The notes beneath the pieces were generated by a model. The model was not told the origin of the DNA, did no database searches, and worked only from the letters and a program-made list of their open reading frames with translations. Source: Cycas panzhihuaensis (taxonomy: Eukaryota > Cycadophyta). Taken from it: DNA of 64,000 nucleotides. The stretch is taken from the NCBI GenBank assembly GCA_023213395.1, contig CM041465.1, forward strand, positions 204,111,741 to 204,175,740, read 5' to 3'. Positions 22,500 through 35,052 of the stretch are shown piece by piece. How positions within the stretch are numbered: position 1 is the stretch's first letter; each line of letters begins with the position of its first letter. The position numbers were made by a program, and so were the translations under genes.

Positions 22500-22990
22500 C
22501 CCTTCTTGGGGTGATTGGGCTTCCTAAGTAGGTTTCTTGTGGACTTTGCATTAAAAACTAAAACCCTCACCAATCTCCTCAAGAAGGGCATACCCCTTAG
22601 TTGGACCATTGCAATCCAATAATCATTCAACCAACTAAAGGAAGCCTTGGTTTCAACACCCACCCTGGCCCCATCGAAATTCAATTGACCCTTCATGTTG
22701 TATGCGTCTTCCACAAAGGCATTACTTGGGAGCATGCTCACTTAGGAAGATGCCTTTAGTCACAAGAAGGGCCATCTATTTCATCAACAAGCCTTCGGTG
22801 GTCACTGAAGTTAATTACACCATTGTTGAAAAAGAGTGCCTTGCACTAGTCTTTGCTACTAAAAAATTAAGGCACTACATGTTAGGCAACACCACACGTC
22901 ATCATCCAAATTAACCCCATCAAACTTTTGCTAACAAAGACCGACCTAATAGGGCATATAGGAAAATGAGCTTTACTATTATAGAAGTTT
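22500..22990 (+). pseudogene. pol: G2 RNase H remnant
   Basis: Reads GEALVSTPTL-like wording at about 22640, then a degraded first-Asp region, and the clear RNase H segment ITRRAIYFINKPSVVTEVNY with EKECLALVFATKKLRHYMLG (about 22755-22890). The order and spacing fit a gypsy RNase H after RT. Stops near 22732 and 22912 and several shifts break it. Confidence 0.7.
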
Positions 22991-23159
22991 GACTTCAAGG
23001 TAGTAAGTTGAAAGTCCAAGAAGCAGAGAGTCATGGCCGAGCAACTTGTAGCTATGCCCTTGCCCAATGATTCTAATGTGAGGATCGATGATTCTCTCCC
23101 TAACGAGCAAGTACTTCATGTTGACACTACCAACGACAAGCCTGACTGCTTTAAAGATA

Positions 23160-24380
23160 TCATTTGTTTCTCGAAACCCAAACCTACCCTGAAGAGACCT
23201 CTTCTATAAAGAAGGAAAGGGATAGAACCACAACGCATCAATACATTGTTATTGGAAACACCCTCTACAAGCACTCCTTCAATGGATTAATGCTCAGGTG
23301 TCTCTTCCCCTTTGAGACTCAAACAGTCTTGAAGGAGTGCCATGATGGTATATGCAAGGGGCATTTTGGAGGGCAATCCACTGCCCAACAAATTCTGCAA
23401 ATGGCATACTATTAGCCTACCTTGTTCAAAGATGCCCATGCCTACATCTTAAAATACAAAAAATGTCAATGGTACACCACTCTCATCCATCTACCAACTA
23501 CCTCCATGAAGGCGGTTATATCCCCATGGCCCTTTTCCCCAATGGGTTCTTGATCTAATTGGGCAAATCCATCCCCCATCAACTAGAGGTCCTCAATTCA
23601 TCCTTACAACCACAAAGTACTTTACAAAGTGGACCAAGGCCATTCCCCTAATTATCACTACAAGGAAGACAATTTCCACATTCATCTTCTAACATATCAT
23701 CTACAAATTTGTGGACCTCGATGTAATTATCACTGAGAATCAGTCCTCTTGCAATAAGAACATGAGTAAACTCTGCAAAAAGATCACCATTACCTACAAG
23801 ACTTCATCTTCTTATTACCAATAGGAAAACGGACGAGTCAAGGCCTTCAACAAAAATTTGGCCAAAATCTAGTAAAAAATGTGTCTGCCTTGCACAAAGA
23901 CTAACACATTCGACTATCTAGCATTGAGTGCCTACAAAATGTCAATACAAACTACAATAGAGGTGATGCCCCTTTCTTTAAATTATGGCATCAAAATAGT
24001 GCTTCCTTTAGAAGTCGAGATCCCCCTTCTTTGAATATCACTCAAGGAGTTCACAGACAAGGAGTGGATTAAACAAGCCAGGTTGCTTGAACTAAAGAAG
24101 GGGGACAAACCCAACTAACAACCTGCCAGTAGAACCTCACCTCCAAGAGAAAAGCTCAGGTCGCATATAACAAAAGCCTACGACCTATGAAATTCATAGA
24201 GGATGAAAAAGTACTCGAACTCAAGTACTTACATGATAGGAAGCATAAGTACAACCTAAAATGGGTAGGTCCCTTCATTGTGATTAAGGACCTTAGCAAT
24301 GGAGCTTATCGTGTGGCCATGATGGAGGGCTTAGAGGTTGAGCATTCGATCAATTGTTAATACCTCTACAAGTGTTATGC
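23160..24380 (+). pseudogene. pol: G2 integrase remnant, catalytic residues eroded
   Basis: Zinc-binding region: ECHDGICKGHFGGQSTAQQIL (about 23335-23400), then a degraded CX2C. In the core, DLDVIITENQSSC (about 23715) stands where SDQGTHF is expected, so the second Asp has become Asn, and ENGRVKAFNK (about 23826) stands where GQAESTNK is expected, so the catalytic Glu is Lys. The C-terminal segment EDEKVLELKYLHDRKHKYNL with KWVGPFIVIKDLSNGAYRV (about 24200-24320) is the usual post-core domain. There is no chromodomain. Stops are frequent. Confidence 0.75.
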
Positions 24381-25084
24381 CTAACCTGATAAGGGGAACC
24401 GTGCTTTAAAAGTATAAACTGTAGACCTACTTTGTAATTGATATAAACTAACCAAACTCCTCTATGATTCTAAATTGAACCCTACACTCTGCAATGAGGG
24501 TAAACTACAATCCCCCTAAGGCAAATCGCTTAGAGACAAAACTCCATGACAAGTATAGACTAACTGAGTCTTCAAAAGAAAACATGGAGTAAAAGTAAAT
24601 AGAGAACAATGTAGTTTGGAAAGAGAAAAACTACTTCGAAAGATAGACCCTAATCAGAATTTGGGGCCACCAAGGATCTTGATAACATTACAGAATCCCA
24701 AAAATTGTTCACAATTAGTAGCCTACCAAGAGGTATCCTTCATGTACCATCAAGTAGGTCATTGTCACTCATTCGATGATAGGTAGATCCCTTTGGAAAG
24801 TGTCATGTGAATGTTGGCTAGTTAGGTTTACCTAGTGTTGGTAAATATTCACATGATACTTTTTGTGCATGCTCCTTGAATTATGCTCAACCCCTACAAA
24901 GGTGGTCAATGGAATTCAAGAACCATTCGTGCAAGCTTAGTGCTGGTTGGTTTATTTGGTGATCTAGGTTACTAAATAAACCAACTAGCCTTAGACTTAT
25001 GTCGATAGTTTTAATCCTTCCTAGTGCTTTTCTTTCACTTTAGATGAGTTGTCTCTATTGTCTATCACTCTATATTTCCTACTA

Positions 25085-25365
25085 AAGCTAAACTTTGCAA
25101 CAAGTCAAAACTAGTTGCACTCTATGATGAGTATAAACTAACTGAACTCCACGAACAAGTCTAAACTAGTCGCACTCCACAATGAGTCTAAACTAGCTGC
25201 ACTCTGCAACAAGCCTAAACTAGCTACACTCCATGACGACTTTAAACTAGTTGCTTCTGCAACAAGTCTAAACTAGCTACACTCTATGACGAATCTAAAC
25301 TAGTTGAACTCTGCGAACGAGTCTAAATTAATTGCACTCTATGAATGATTATAAACTAGTTGCTT
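25085..25365. repeat. ~27-bp degenerate minisatellite in G2
   Basis: About ten imperfect units of the type CTAAACTAGTTGCACTCTATGACGAGT, with alternation between TGCACTC and TGAACTC cores. Weaker relatives occur from about 24410 to 24600. Confidence 0.8.
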
Positions 25366-26029
25366 TTCCTTTTATTGCAACCACCAAAAAAAATTCTTTT
25401 TCTTTCACCTCCAATTTGGGCTTCATGTCCTCTAGACTACACTCATGAATTTGACAAGTGTTTTCACAAATTCCAAAGATACCTGGCTCAAATTCGACAT
25501 CAAACTCTACTATACATACCCATACCTAGCTCGCAAATCGAGGCCTTACTTTTGGGAAACTTAATTACAAGACTCATTAAAACTATTGGTCCTTGCAGTC
25601 AATAGTCCTTATTTTGAGCCCAGATCTCAAAATCATTGACCTTTCTTTCCATTGAGTTATGATACAAAAGTTGACTACTTGGCCCAATAAGTAATATCAA
25701 CCTTCACCTCTTTGTAAGTTTCTCTCATGAAAGCAGTCTGTCACTTGCCTTTAAAACTGGCCCAAGCGTCACTAAAGACTCCAAGTTGAACACAAGAGAC
25801 CTTTGGTTTACTTGACAACCATCCATTCCCCATCCTTCTCCATAAACACTTGCATCCCATCCTTGTGCTCACAAAGTCATGATTAAAGGACTATCATAAT
25901 GAACATCCACTACCCCTAGGTCAATTAGGAGAAAAACATTCAATCCACGCCATCAAAATAAAGAACCCGATTAAGGGCATTCACAAAATAACTAATGAAC
26001 TTTATACCTCATTGTTACCTAAAGCACCA

Positions 26030-26378
26030 TCTTAGCATCGAAGCTAGGTTGTGTGTTGATCTCGTCACCACCTACCACTATGTAGTTCATATATGGATCG
26101 TGTGCATTATTTAGAGACTTTGGATCCTACTTGTAGTACATTGTGGCCCTTGTTCAATCAAATCCTATCTAACCATCTAAAAACAAAAATAGGAGGATTA
26201 ACGAGTTGTTAAGCATACACGCTATCTTCACACTTGAGGCAGGTTGTGAGTCAATCTCGTCTCCATCTACCAACATGTAGTTCAGGTTTTGAGTGGATGT
26301 GTCGTTCAATGATTTTAGGCTCAACTTAGGCAAGTGTATCATGGCCTGTGCCTATGTTGAATCCTGATCTGACCCCTA
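26030..26378. repeat. ~190-bp direct repeat in G2
   Basis: 26030-26175 and 26222-26378 share runs such as AGGTTGTG and ATGTAGTTCA in the same order. Two diverged tandem copies. Confidence 0.6.
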
Positions 26379-27038
26379 CACATGGAGTTTAACAAATTAT
26401 TTGTGAATGACCTCCTCAAACTTGGGGCCAAGCAACCACCAACCATCTTCCCAATTGTTTCTCAAATTCCCCTTACCCATCTAACAACCCCACCTCATAG
26501 TCTTTTGAGGTGCATTGCAGTACCACATAGCATCAACCATCAACCAATATTGAGAGAACCCCAAGCCTTTTTGCAGTAGCTCAAACTATAAAGCCTCCCC
26601 CAGGTCACATTTTAGTAAGTACAAATTGTCCCTCCTTGCTGTAGCCACATCCCTACTTGCCCACTTTGTATATGATTAGATCCATCATGTCCCAATTCCC
26701 AACCCTCAAAAGTAGACCTTCTAGTAAAAAAAGACCTTTTCATAGTTAGTTGAGCAAGATGTGTTGTTAGCATTCACCATCTTGAGACACTTGTTCGAAG
26801 AGCTTCCATTACCAAGGGGCCAAATGTTACTAGTTTCGACCCACCCCAACGTGTTCAAGTACAATTGTTTGCTTTCTCATATTGTGGGCTAATAATTTTT
26901 GTGATATGGTTTTGTATGCTAATGTATGCTCCCCTTCCCCTTCTTATCTGTCGATGATGTAATTGAAAGACACCCAATGATTGAAAGCAACAACTTCTTC
27001 CAACCACACTCTACTCAAATTCCTCTTTGATCCCAAGA

Positions 27039-28700
27039 TGTATACCTCTCGTGCAAAGTTTCTGCATGGTTGGGACCACCTCTAAGTGGATTAATTACCC
27101 CTTTATTGTCTTATGTCATCTTTTCTAAATTTTTTTAACCAACACCACGTTCTTTACTTGAAACCACAACATTTTGTTCTTGTACACTGCGAGAAGTCAT
27201 TTTTTCACAGTGTCACACCGCAACAAATCATTTTGTCGTGATGTTAGACCATAAACCGCTTTATAAACTATAGACTTTCTTTGCAATGTTGCATCATTTG
27301 TCACAATGCCACTTTATAACATTGCAGTCTAGTGTCCTGCACATCATACTATAGTGTTGAACTACAATATTCTTCACAAACCACAATTTTTCATCGTAAT
27401 GCCATGGTATTATCTATCAAAATTGTGACATTTTCTACCATAGACCACTTTAAATGCAATTGGCAAGAATGTCACAATGTTGCTTTCATCGTGGTGCCAC
27501 TCTAATTTGTCATAGCATCCCTTACAAAACTACGACAAATTGATTTTCACGTGAAAAATTAGATTTCTTGAGGATTTTTTGCAATTCTGAGAATCCCAAG
27601 GTGGTTTTGGGGTCCAAAAGTCCAAAACAATGGGCAAAAACTATTGGCACCCATAGTTTTGCAAAACCATGGGCCAAAATTTACCTATCAGTAGGTTTAG
27701 TTTGATAAAAGTTGAGTTAGTAGTTTTTAGAGCCTCGAGAACACATTGGAGAGCACTTGGAGTCCACTTGCCACCTAATTTGCATAGGATTGCTTGGAGA
27801 GATTATGTAGAAGGTGATTGGAAGGAGATTCTAACCATCAGGGAGCTTTTAGAATCACTTTTCCTTAGCTTATCACCTAATTTCTAATAGGTTGTTACAC
27901 TTTGCTCTTTCACACAGGAATAGCATGGTCTCCTTCTAGTATTCTTTCCATTTGCATTCTCCCATTCATCCTAATCAAGCATTAGAGGACATTGGACTTG
28001 TTTTACAAGCGTGTGACCGAGGCATCACATAACAAATAGGTTTGGTTCTATTTTCATGCTTTATGACCATCTCTTTGGCTTGATTTTCATTACTATTCCT
28101 TCAATATCAACTAGTCTTCTTGTTGGTAAATATTTGATAGAATATTGCTCACATTTTTATGGACATCATGATATGTATAGGCACTATGCTACCAAAATTT
28201 TCATGATTTCTTAGTTTATTGATTGATTTCTAAATTGGGAAATTGCATAATTGATTAGTTTTCTTTCTTCTCCCAACAATGAGGTTTTTGCTAATCCCTC
28301 TATTGGAAAGCACATTATTCCTACTATTGCCTCATTAACTTGTCTTGACAGGAGAAAAAAACATATGTGCTAGAGAAGAGAAGGAGAATTTTGACATAAG
28401 AAGACTCAAGCAGAGTGGTTTCGTGTAAGTAAAATTTCAAAACCTTCCCCTGCTTGCTTGTCTCTTTTCAGTTGCTTGCTTAAGTGCATTTTCATCATCA
28501 TTTTATCTATGCAAATATTCTCTTTCAGTTTAGAGAGCATGACACCCCTGCCTCCATATGATGCAACTTGTTCAAGTTGTCGTTCATGAGTCACGATAGG
28601 CCCATTCTTTTGCTTCTCTTTGAGAAGAGGTTTCAAATTTTTGCCTTACTTCTTTAATTTCATCTTGCTTGCCTATTTGCATGCGTTATTTAATTTTATT

Positions 28701-28740
<40 letters not shown>

Positions 28741-29583
28741 ATTCATCTTTTTAGGAAAAGAGTAGGTTAATTGTAATTGCATGAAAAGTCCCATGTATCT
28801 TTGATTAGTGCATAGATAGCTTTGTTGTTGTTCTTATCTATATTGTTTGTTTTTATTTCAATTGCTTGTTTATTTCTTTTTGTTTATCGTTTACACTTTG
28901 CATTCCTAGTTCACACTTGCTCTCTAGGAGGGGCTAGTTGCACCTAGGGACGTTGCATCCCTAAAGGCATACATTGGTCTTGGCCCTTTGATGTTAGGAT
29001 TTCCTTCATATCTCCTTCAAGGCCATGATCCTTGGGAGGAACAAGCTACTCTCTAAAAAGCAATCATGATTTGGAGAGTAGACATGCACTACCTTACACC
29101 CTAAGAGCCAATGGCCATTGCTTCTTCCCCAAGGCTTTTGTCAAGGGAATTGAATGCGAGCAATCTGAGGGGGCGAAAACTCCTTCAGTTATCATTCCCC
29201 AACAACTTACCTCTAGACTAGGCCAATCCCATACTACTGCTCTCTTCACATTCACTTCCAGCCAATCCCCTCGTCCAAATCTAGAGCTAGGATATTCAAG
29301 ATAGAGACTACATTGTTTGTTGTTTGATTTCTCCTTTTTACTTTCTATCTCACACAACTTTGCTTTTCATTCTTGTATTAGGTAGGCCTTTGGATGTAGT
29401 GCCCCTATTTGCTCTCACAAATTATTACCCCACTTACTCGACCCATCAACCTGGGTTGACAGCAAGTGGGATATTTCTATCTGGGGAATCAAGTCAAGGC
29501 ACAACCACTCCTAGTATCCGCATGCACTACATGCTCCCCTCTAAGAGCTTGCCCAAGGTTCTAGACCCAAGGGCCCCATAACA
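27039..29583 (+). repeat. G2 3' LTR
   Basis: Partner of 11454-13866, about 130 bp longer partly because of a GA microsatellite. It ends ATAACA and is followed directly by the RNase H of chromovirus P. Confidence 0.8.
28704..28738. repeat. (GA)n microsatellite in G2 3' LTR
   Basis: About 17 GA units; absent at the matching place in the 5' LTR (about 13070), so it expanded after insertion. Confidence 0.95.
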
Positions 29584-31307
29584 GAAAGAACAACTTCATT
29601 TGACTTATGATAAGGAAATGCTAGTTATAATACATGTCGTACACAAATGGCAATAGTACCCCTTAAGGAGCAAATTTGAAGTTAAAACAAGTTATAATAG
29701 TCTCCAATACATTTTAAAATAAAAAGAGTTGTCCCCCAAACAATAGAAATGGATTAGCAAAATATAGGCTTATGACTTCGTCATTCCCTACAAGAAGGCC
29801 AAATTAAATGTCATTATTGATGCACCTTCTCAAAGGGAAAAAGAAGATGAAGGCCCACAACTATATACGATAACCATGCTTAGCCCTAGTTGGTAACTAA
29901 TCTCCAAGTTGAATATGCAAAAAGTGCCAAAATCCAAGAATTAATTACATAAATACAACAAAGCTTGCATAATAACTTCGAATGGAAAAATGATCATGTT
30001 TGGTACAAGGCAAGAATCTTCCTAGAGTTGGATTCTAAGCTTCAAACAAATGTGTCACTCAATACCAATGGCAAGGCACATTAGATTTTTCAAAAGATGC
30101 CTCGCATGTAAACAATTGTTCTTCTAGAAAGGCATCAAAAAGAACATCTAAAATTTTGTGGAAGAATGCCCACTCTGCCAACTAAATAAGTATGAAAGCG
30201 TTGCCCCATCAGACCTATTACAGCCACTATCCATCCCACAACTAAAATGGGGAACTATCAGTGTGGACTTTGTGATTGGACTACACAATTTTCGTGGTAA
30301 TTGATAGGTGGATCAAGTTTGCACACTTCATGGCCATCTAGTCAACTTCTTAGGCTCTCCAACTTGTGAAAGTATTCACGAAGGAAATACATCGGCTACA
30401 CAATCTACCACACACAATCATTTGTGACCAAGATCCCAAATGTATTGAGTCACTTTGGCAAAAGCTATTTAAATAGGTTGTGACCACAATAGCCATGAGT
30501 TCTAGTTATCACCTGCAAACAAACAAACAAAAAAAAGTAGTTAACAAATGCTTAGAAGATTATTTAAAGAATTGTGTCACCAACAAGCAAGGCACCTAGG
30601 TCAAATGGTTGTATCTTGCAGAAGCATGGTACAACTCCACATACCACTCAAACATCCAAATATCCCCACTCAAGGCCCTCTACGGCTATGACCCAACATC
30701 TCCCAAAATATAGGTATTCAAGGAGAGTTAGAAGGTAGCAATAGCAAATTATTTACAAGACACCCAAGATACCTTGCAATCCTAAAAGAGCACTTAATAA
30801 TAACACAAAACATAATGAAACAAGCGGTAGATAAGCATTGTACAAAGAGAAAATTTGATGCAGGGGATTGAATATACATCCATCTACAACCCTATAAGCA
30901 GATCTCCCTCAAAACAACTCGAAGGGAAAAACTTAACCCTAAGTTCTATAGGCCTTATTAGGTCCAAAATAGGATCAACCAAGTAGCATATGCATTGAAA
31001 CTTCCAAACTCCACCAAAATACACAACATCTTCCATGTTTCACACTTGAAGAAGAATTTAGGAGAACACATATCAATTCAAATCAAAATTCTAACGTTGG
31101 ATGAGGAGGGAAATTAGTCCCCATCCCTAAGTTTATCATCCAAACATGAGAAAAAGCATTGATGGGAAGGACCATAAAGAAATATTTAATCAAGTGGCAT
31201 CAACTACTAGTTGAAGACACCACTTGGGAATCACCAACCATACTACAAAGATATTCAACATTATAAATAATTACTTTGAGGACAAATTATCATAAGGAGG
31301 GTTGAAT
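29584..31307 (+). pseudogene. pol: P: chromovirus pol 3' half (RNase H, integrase, chromodomain)
   Basis: Starts inside an RNase H (QLHLTYDKEMLVIIHVVHKW) that is cut at its left by the G2 3' LTR. The integrase zinc region follows (EECPLCQLNKYE), then the core start WGTISVDFVIGL (first Asp kept), TIICDQDPKC (second Asp) and a degraded Glu region (NKQTKKSS). The C-terminal part has NPKFYRPYQVQNRINQVAYA and IHNIFHVSHLKKNLGE. It ends in a chromodomain-like stretch, YLIKWHQLL-EDTTWESPT (about 31165-31245), the mark of chromoviruses. Stops and shifts are frequent. AAGGAGGG just before 31308 is a likely polypurine tract. Confidence 0.8.
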
Positions 31308-32950
31308 TGTAATGCACCTCCAATAGTCATTCAAGTCAACTCTGTTGAACTAATTGATGTGTTCGTATAAAAACAAAAATTGGATGAAGACATTCATCTT
31401 ATAATGACTTATTCTTGAAAGCTACCCTTTATTGAGCATTAGTATTTGTTCTCCATGCTTGTGCTCACCTGGTTACTTGAGATCACCTCAATAAACATAT
31501 ATGGTTATGAATTAAAAACTTGACTTAATAACCCATGACCCTTATTGTAAATGTTGAGAAGACAAGAAAGGCATGTGTGGATATACCATAGATGGGGGTC
31601 GCCTCGGTGCCTGTATGATTATGCATCTTGATTCTCTCTAGGGATTTGATGGTGGACCTATAAGAGAGCAAGGCATGTCCTATGTGGACAGTGATGGCTT
31701 TGATGTCTTGGATCTAATGGATTGGATCCACCACGGAGATCTAATGGATTGGATTCATGGAAGGCATCCAAGGGATGGATTATGGAACATGGCCCATAAG
31801 TGATAACCAATTATCCCAAGTAAGTGAGCTTTGTCTCTTATTCCTCATTTACATCACCTAGTTAATGCATATGGTCAATGGTTCCAATATGAACCAAAGA
31901 GCTCAAAGATGACTCTTTCAAGAGACAAGTCTAAGGAGGATGATTATTGTATGGAGTCAATCCTATGTGCAAAAATAAGGTTTGGGCACCATTTTTCATG
32001 TTGGCATGATAGGACATACTACCTAAAGGACCAAGGCATTGCAGAGGGCGGTGTGTTAACATGTGAAGGTGGCCACTAGGTCTAGTAATGTGTCTGTTGG
32101 GGGGCAATCTGCATGAAGATGCCTGACGATGGGTCTAATTAACAACACTTGCATATTTCTCATTCTTACAACTTCAATGTGGAACATTCTTTTCCTTGAC
32201 TGTTATTGTATGTGTGGTTTAATATGATTAGTCTAAATGCGTTGGTTAGATAGTAGTTTGTTTATTATCCATATGAAAACAATCAAAGAAAAAAGGAGTT
32301 TGTAGTAGATTCATATTACATTCAAAACATAGAAAGATACCCAGCTTCTAACTTATAAATGTCTTTGAGCATGTTGCTTACCACAAGAGATGTTGCTACA
32401 ATTTCAATACAAATGATAAAAAGGCAAATTTGGCAAAAGGTCTACAAATGTGAAATCAAATCTAACATAATTTTTATCCCCTTGTGTTTCATATAAAATG
32501 CAGCCAATTACTTGTGAATATATGAAGCCAAAAAAAATAGCTAGCACTATCATGTACGATTTCAAGCTACTAAAGTTGTAATTTCATAGAAAGCTTAAAG
32601 GAAAGGCCAATCTTTAAAAAGTTAGCAACTAGAGGGCACATCTCTTTAGGACAATCTAGATAGCACCCATAGCTTGCACAATTAGTGTGGTTCAACAAAA
32701 ATTTTGAACCAATTCTTTACCCACTGCCAGGGTTAGGAAGCTATCCCTTACTCCACTTTCTTGAAACATTAAAGCCAAAGATTATGCATATTAATGGAAA
32801 ATGATCTGAGCCCAAGCATGGAGGTTCAACATCATGAATACCAAGGAAAAATTAAATATTAATAATCGATGCAATCATTGTCTGTGTCCAAGCATGCACT
32901 TATAGGCACCCCTTGACCACTTCAACAGAGCTGACTTGGAGGTGCATTAT
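31308..32950. other. Tail-to-tail LTR region of chromoviruses P and M
   Basis: On the + strand P's 3' LTR starts TGTAATGCACCTCC at 31308. On the minus strand M's LTR starts TATAATGCACCTCC at 32951. Both share a short downstream match (CTCCATGCTTG-GCTCA). The point between them where one LTR ends and the other begins is not resolved. No gene is seen; an open frame at 31831-32079 has no recognisable content. Confidence 0.55.
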
Positions 32951-32951
32951 A
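32809..32951 (-). repeat. M 3' LTR, first ~140 bp
   Basis: Matches 43205-43345 by eye, including ATACCAAGGA-AAATTAAATAT and CTTGGAGGTGCATTATA. Preceded on the minus strand by AAGGAAGGGTG, a likely polypurine tract. The LTR probably continues to lower coordinates. Confidence 0.8.
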
Positions 32952-32959
32952 ATTCACCC

Positions 32960-34470
32960 TTCCTTAAGACACTTCATCCCTGAAGTAATCATTTTGTAAT
33001 AGTGGATACCTTTGTAAAATGTCTATTACTCCCCAAGTGGCATCTTCAAGTAGAAGTTGATGCCACTTGACTAAGTATTCTTTTATGGTCCTTCTCCATA
33101 GTATTTTTTAATGTGTTTGGATGATAGATTTGAGTATGAGGGTTAGCTTTTGTTCTTCATACAACATTGGTATTTTAGTTTGAGCTAGTACATGTTCTCC
33201 TAATTTCTTTTTAAAGCATGAAACATGGAAGATGTTGTGTATCCTAGAGGAAGTTGGGAGTTCCAGGACATATGCTACTTGACCAATCCATTTTTGGACC
33301 TAGCAAGGCCTATAGAACCTAGGTCTAAGCTCTTCTTTTTAGGTCGTTTTGAGGGAGGCTTTCTTGTAGGGTTACAAACAAACATATACCCAATCACTTA
33401 TCTCAACTTCTCTCTTTGTCTGATGCTTATCTGCTTGTTGTTTCATTTTGGTTTGTGCTATTGTTAAATGTTCTTTTAGTATTTTCAAGGTACCTTAGGT
33501 ATCTTATAAATAATCTCCTACTGCTGCTAGCCGATTATAATCGAGAGCCTATTCTTTGGGGGATGTTAGGCTATACCCATATAGGGACTTAAATGGAAAT
33601 AATTGGATGGCTAAGGGGTACATAGAATTATATTGTGCTTCTATGAGATGTAACTATCTAACCCATGTGCTCTACTTATTGGCGACATAATTCCTTAAGC
33701 AACCTTCTAAGCCTTTGTTTACCATTTATGTTTGCCCATTTGTTTATGGGTGATAGCTAGAGCTCATGGTTATCATAGTCCCAACTATAGCTCTTGTCAA
33801 AGGTTGCTCATAAATTTGGGGTCTCAGTCACAAATGGTTGCATGCAATAGTCCATCCAACCTATATATCTCTTCATGAATATTTCTGCAATCTGTGGAGC
33901 CTTATAAGTTGATTGGATGGCTATGAAGAGCCCATACTTTGTTAATCTATTAACTAACACAAAAATTATATCTTTACAATGTGAGACCAGTAGACTTGTC
34001 ACAAGTCCATTCTATTGTTTTCCCATTTTTGTTGTGGGATGGGTCACAATCGTAATAAGGCTGGTGGTGTTGTATTTTTGCATTTATTTGCTTGGGAGAG
34101 GGAGCATTCTGCCACTTATTTTCAAATGTCGTTCTTCATGCCTTTCCAAAAGAATGACTACTGACATGTGAGATATGTCTTGAAAAATTCGATATGCCCA
34201 ACCATTGGTATTGAGTGGCATTCCCTCATTATTTGGGTCTTAAGTTTAGAGTCTGGGTCTAGGAAGATTTTCCCCCTATACCAAATGAGATCATTTTTCC
34301 ATTCATAGTGGATAAGTGGGCCTTCTTGTAAGTCCCTAATTAATTCTTAGATTTTGATGCTTTTCGCATATTCATCCTAGAGGTTAGTTACCAAACTAGG
34401 GTTAATCAGAGTTACTGCATACAGTTTGGGATCTTCGTCTCCTCTTTCTCTTCCAGAGAGCACGTCAGCA
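32960..34470 (-). pseudogene. pol: M integrase and chromodomain
   Basis: Minus-strand reading: the integrase core contains DIIFVLVNRLTKYGLF (about 33975-33930, typical of chromovirus integrase). Then come PRFYRPC and QVAYVLELPTSSRI in the post-core domain (about 33330-33240) and HNIFHVSCFKKKLGEHV. It ends in a chromodomain with EYLVKWHQLLLEDATW (about 33085-33040), thought in this group to steer insertion toward particular chromatin. The frame is broken by several stops. The wording parallels P closely, so both belong to one family. Confidence 0.8.
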
Positions 34471-35052
34471 GTGATATTTAATTTCCCTTTCTTGTAAGAA
34501 ATATCAAAGTCATAAGCTTATATTTTGCTAATTCATTTTTGTTTCGTAAGGACAACTCTTTTTGTTTTAAAAGGTTTTGGAGATTACTATGATCTATTAT
34601 GACTATGAATTTGCTCCCTAAAAGATATGGTCGCCATTTGTGCAGTGCATGCATTACTAGTAGCATTTCCTTATCATACGTTGACCATAGTTACTCTCTT
34701 CCATTGAGTTTCCTACTTTCAAAGGCTATTGGCATTCCTTCCTGCATAAATACAACTATCACACTCAAGAACAAAAGGTTTGTGAATGTTTGGGGATGTT
34801 AGTATGGGAATGGCCACATTATTTCTTTTACTTGTTGCAAACATTCCTCTACCTTTACGCTCCACTAGAAGGAGTCCTTTTGTAGGAGATCTATAAGGAT
34901 TACCGTTTGTTGTGCATAATTCTTCACAAATTGTTGATAATACCCTAAGAGCCCTAGGAATCCCCTTAGTCTAGAGACATTCTTGGGTGTGGGCCATTTG
35001 AAGATAGCTTTAATATTTACTGAGTTTACCTTGACCCTTTCTCTAAAGATTA
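34471..35052 (-). pseudogene. pol: M RT end and RNase H
   Basis: From 35052 downward the minus strand reads the RT thumb (VKVNSVNIKAIFKWPTPKNV, RLRGFLGLLGYYQQFVKNYA), then the RNase H first-Asp region LECDSCIY, TYDKEMLLVMHALHKWRPYL and FIVIIDHSNLQNLL. The right edge is the G3 insertion. The stretch upstream on the minus strand lies beyond G3 and T1 at 41826-41890. Frameshifts occur near 34740 and 34850. Confidence 0.8.

Larger units (their letters stand above)
24381..27038 (+). other. G2 3' non-coding region
   Basis: About 2.7 kb between integrase and 3' LTR with no convincing reading frame. It contains degenerate minisatellites (below). AAGGGGCCAAA near 26815 resembles a polypurine tract followed by TGTTACTAG, an alternative 3' LTR start, but no matching copy precedes the 5' LTR. 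Confidence 0.5.
11454..29583 (+). mobile_element. G2: long Tat/Ogre-like Ty3/gypsy retrotransposon with ~2.4-2.5 kb LTRs
   Basis: Two long direct repeats, 11454-13866 and 27039-29583, both begin TGTATACCTC and end ATAACA, and flank gag, protease, RT, RNase H and integrase remnants on the + strand. Without the nested copia element C0 and its duplicated target it is about 13.7 kb. This size, the long LTRs and the RT wording (FIESINYPQW, ALFRS-type order) fit the Tat/Ogre lineage. All coding parts are heavily mutated. No clear primer-binding site follows the 5' LTR. The right end abuts the RNase H of chromovirus P at 29584, but P's upstream part is not found on the left side, so the left end may be rearranged or the 5' LTR start truncated. 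Confidence 0.8.

Noticed and set aside
25085-25365. CRISPR-like array
   Set aside because: Units are contiguous and diverged with no unique spacers, and the context is a plant retrotransposon.
31831-32079. 82-codon + strand frame between P and M
   Set aside because: Lies within LTR-like sequence, with no domain and no codon pattern distinct from its surroundings.
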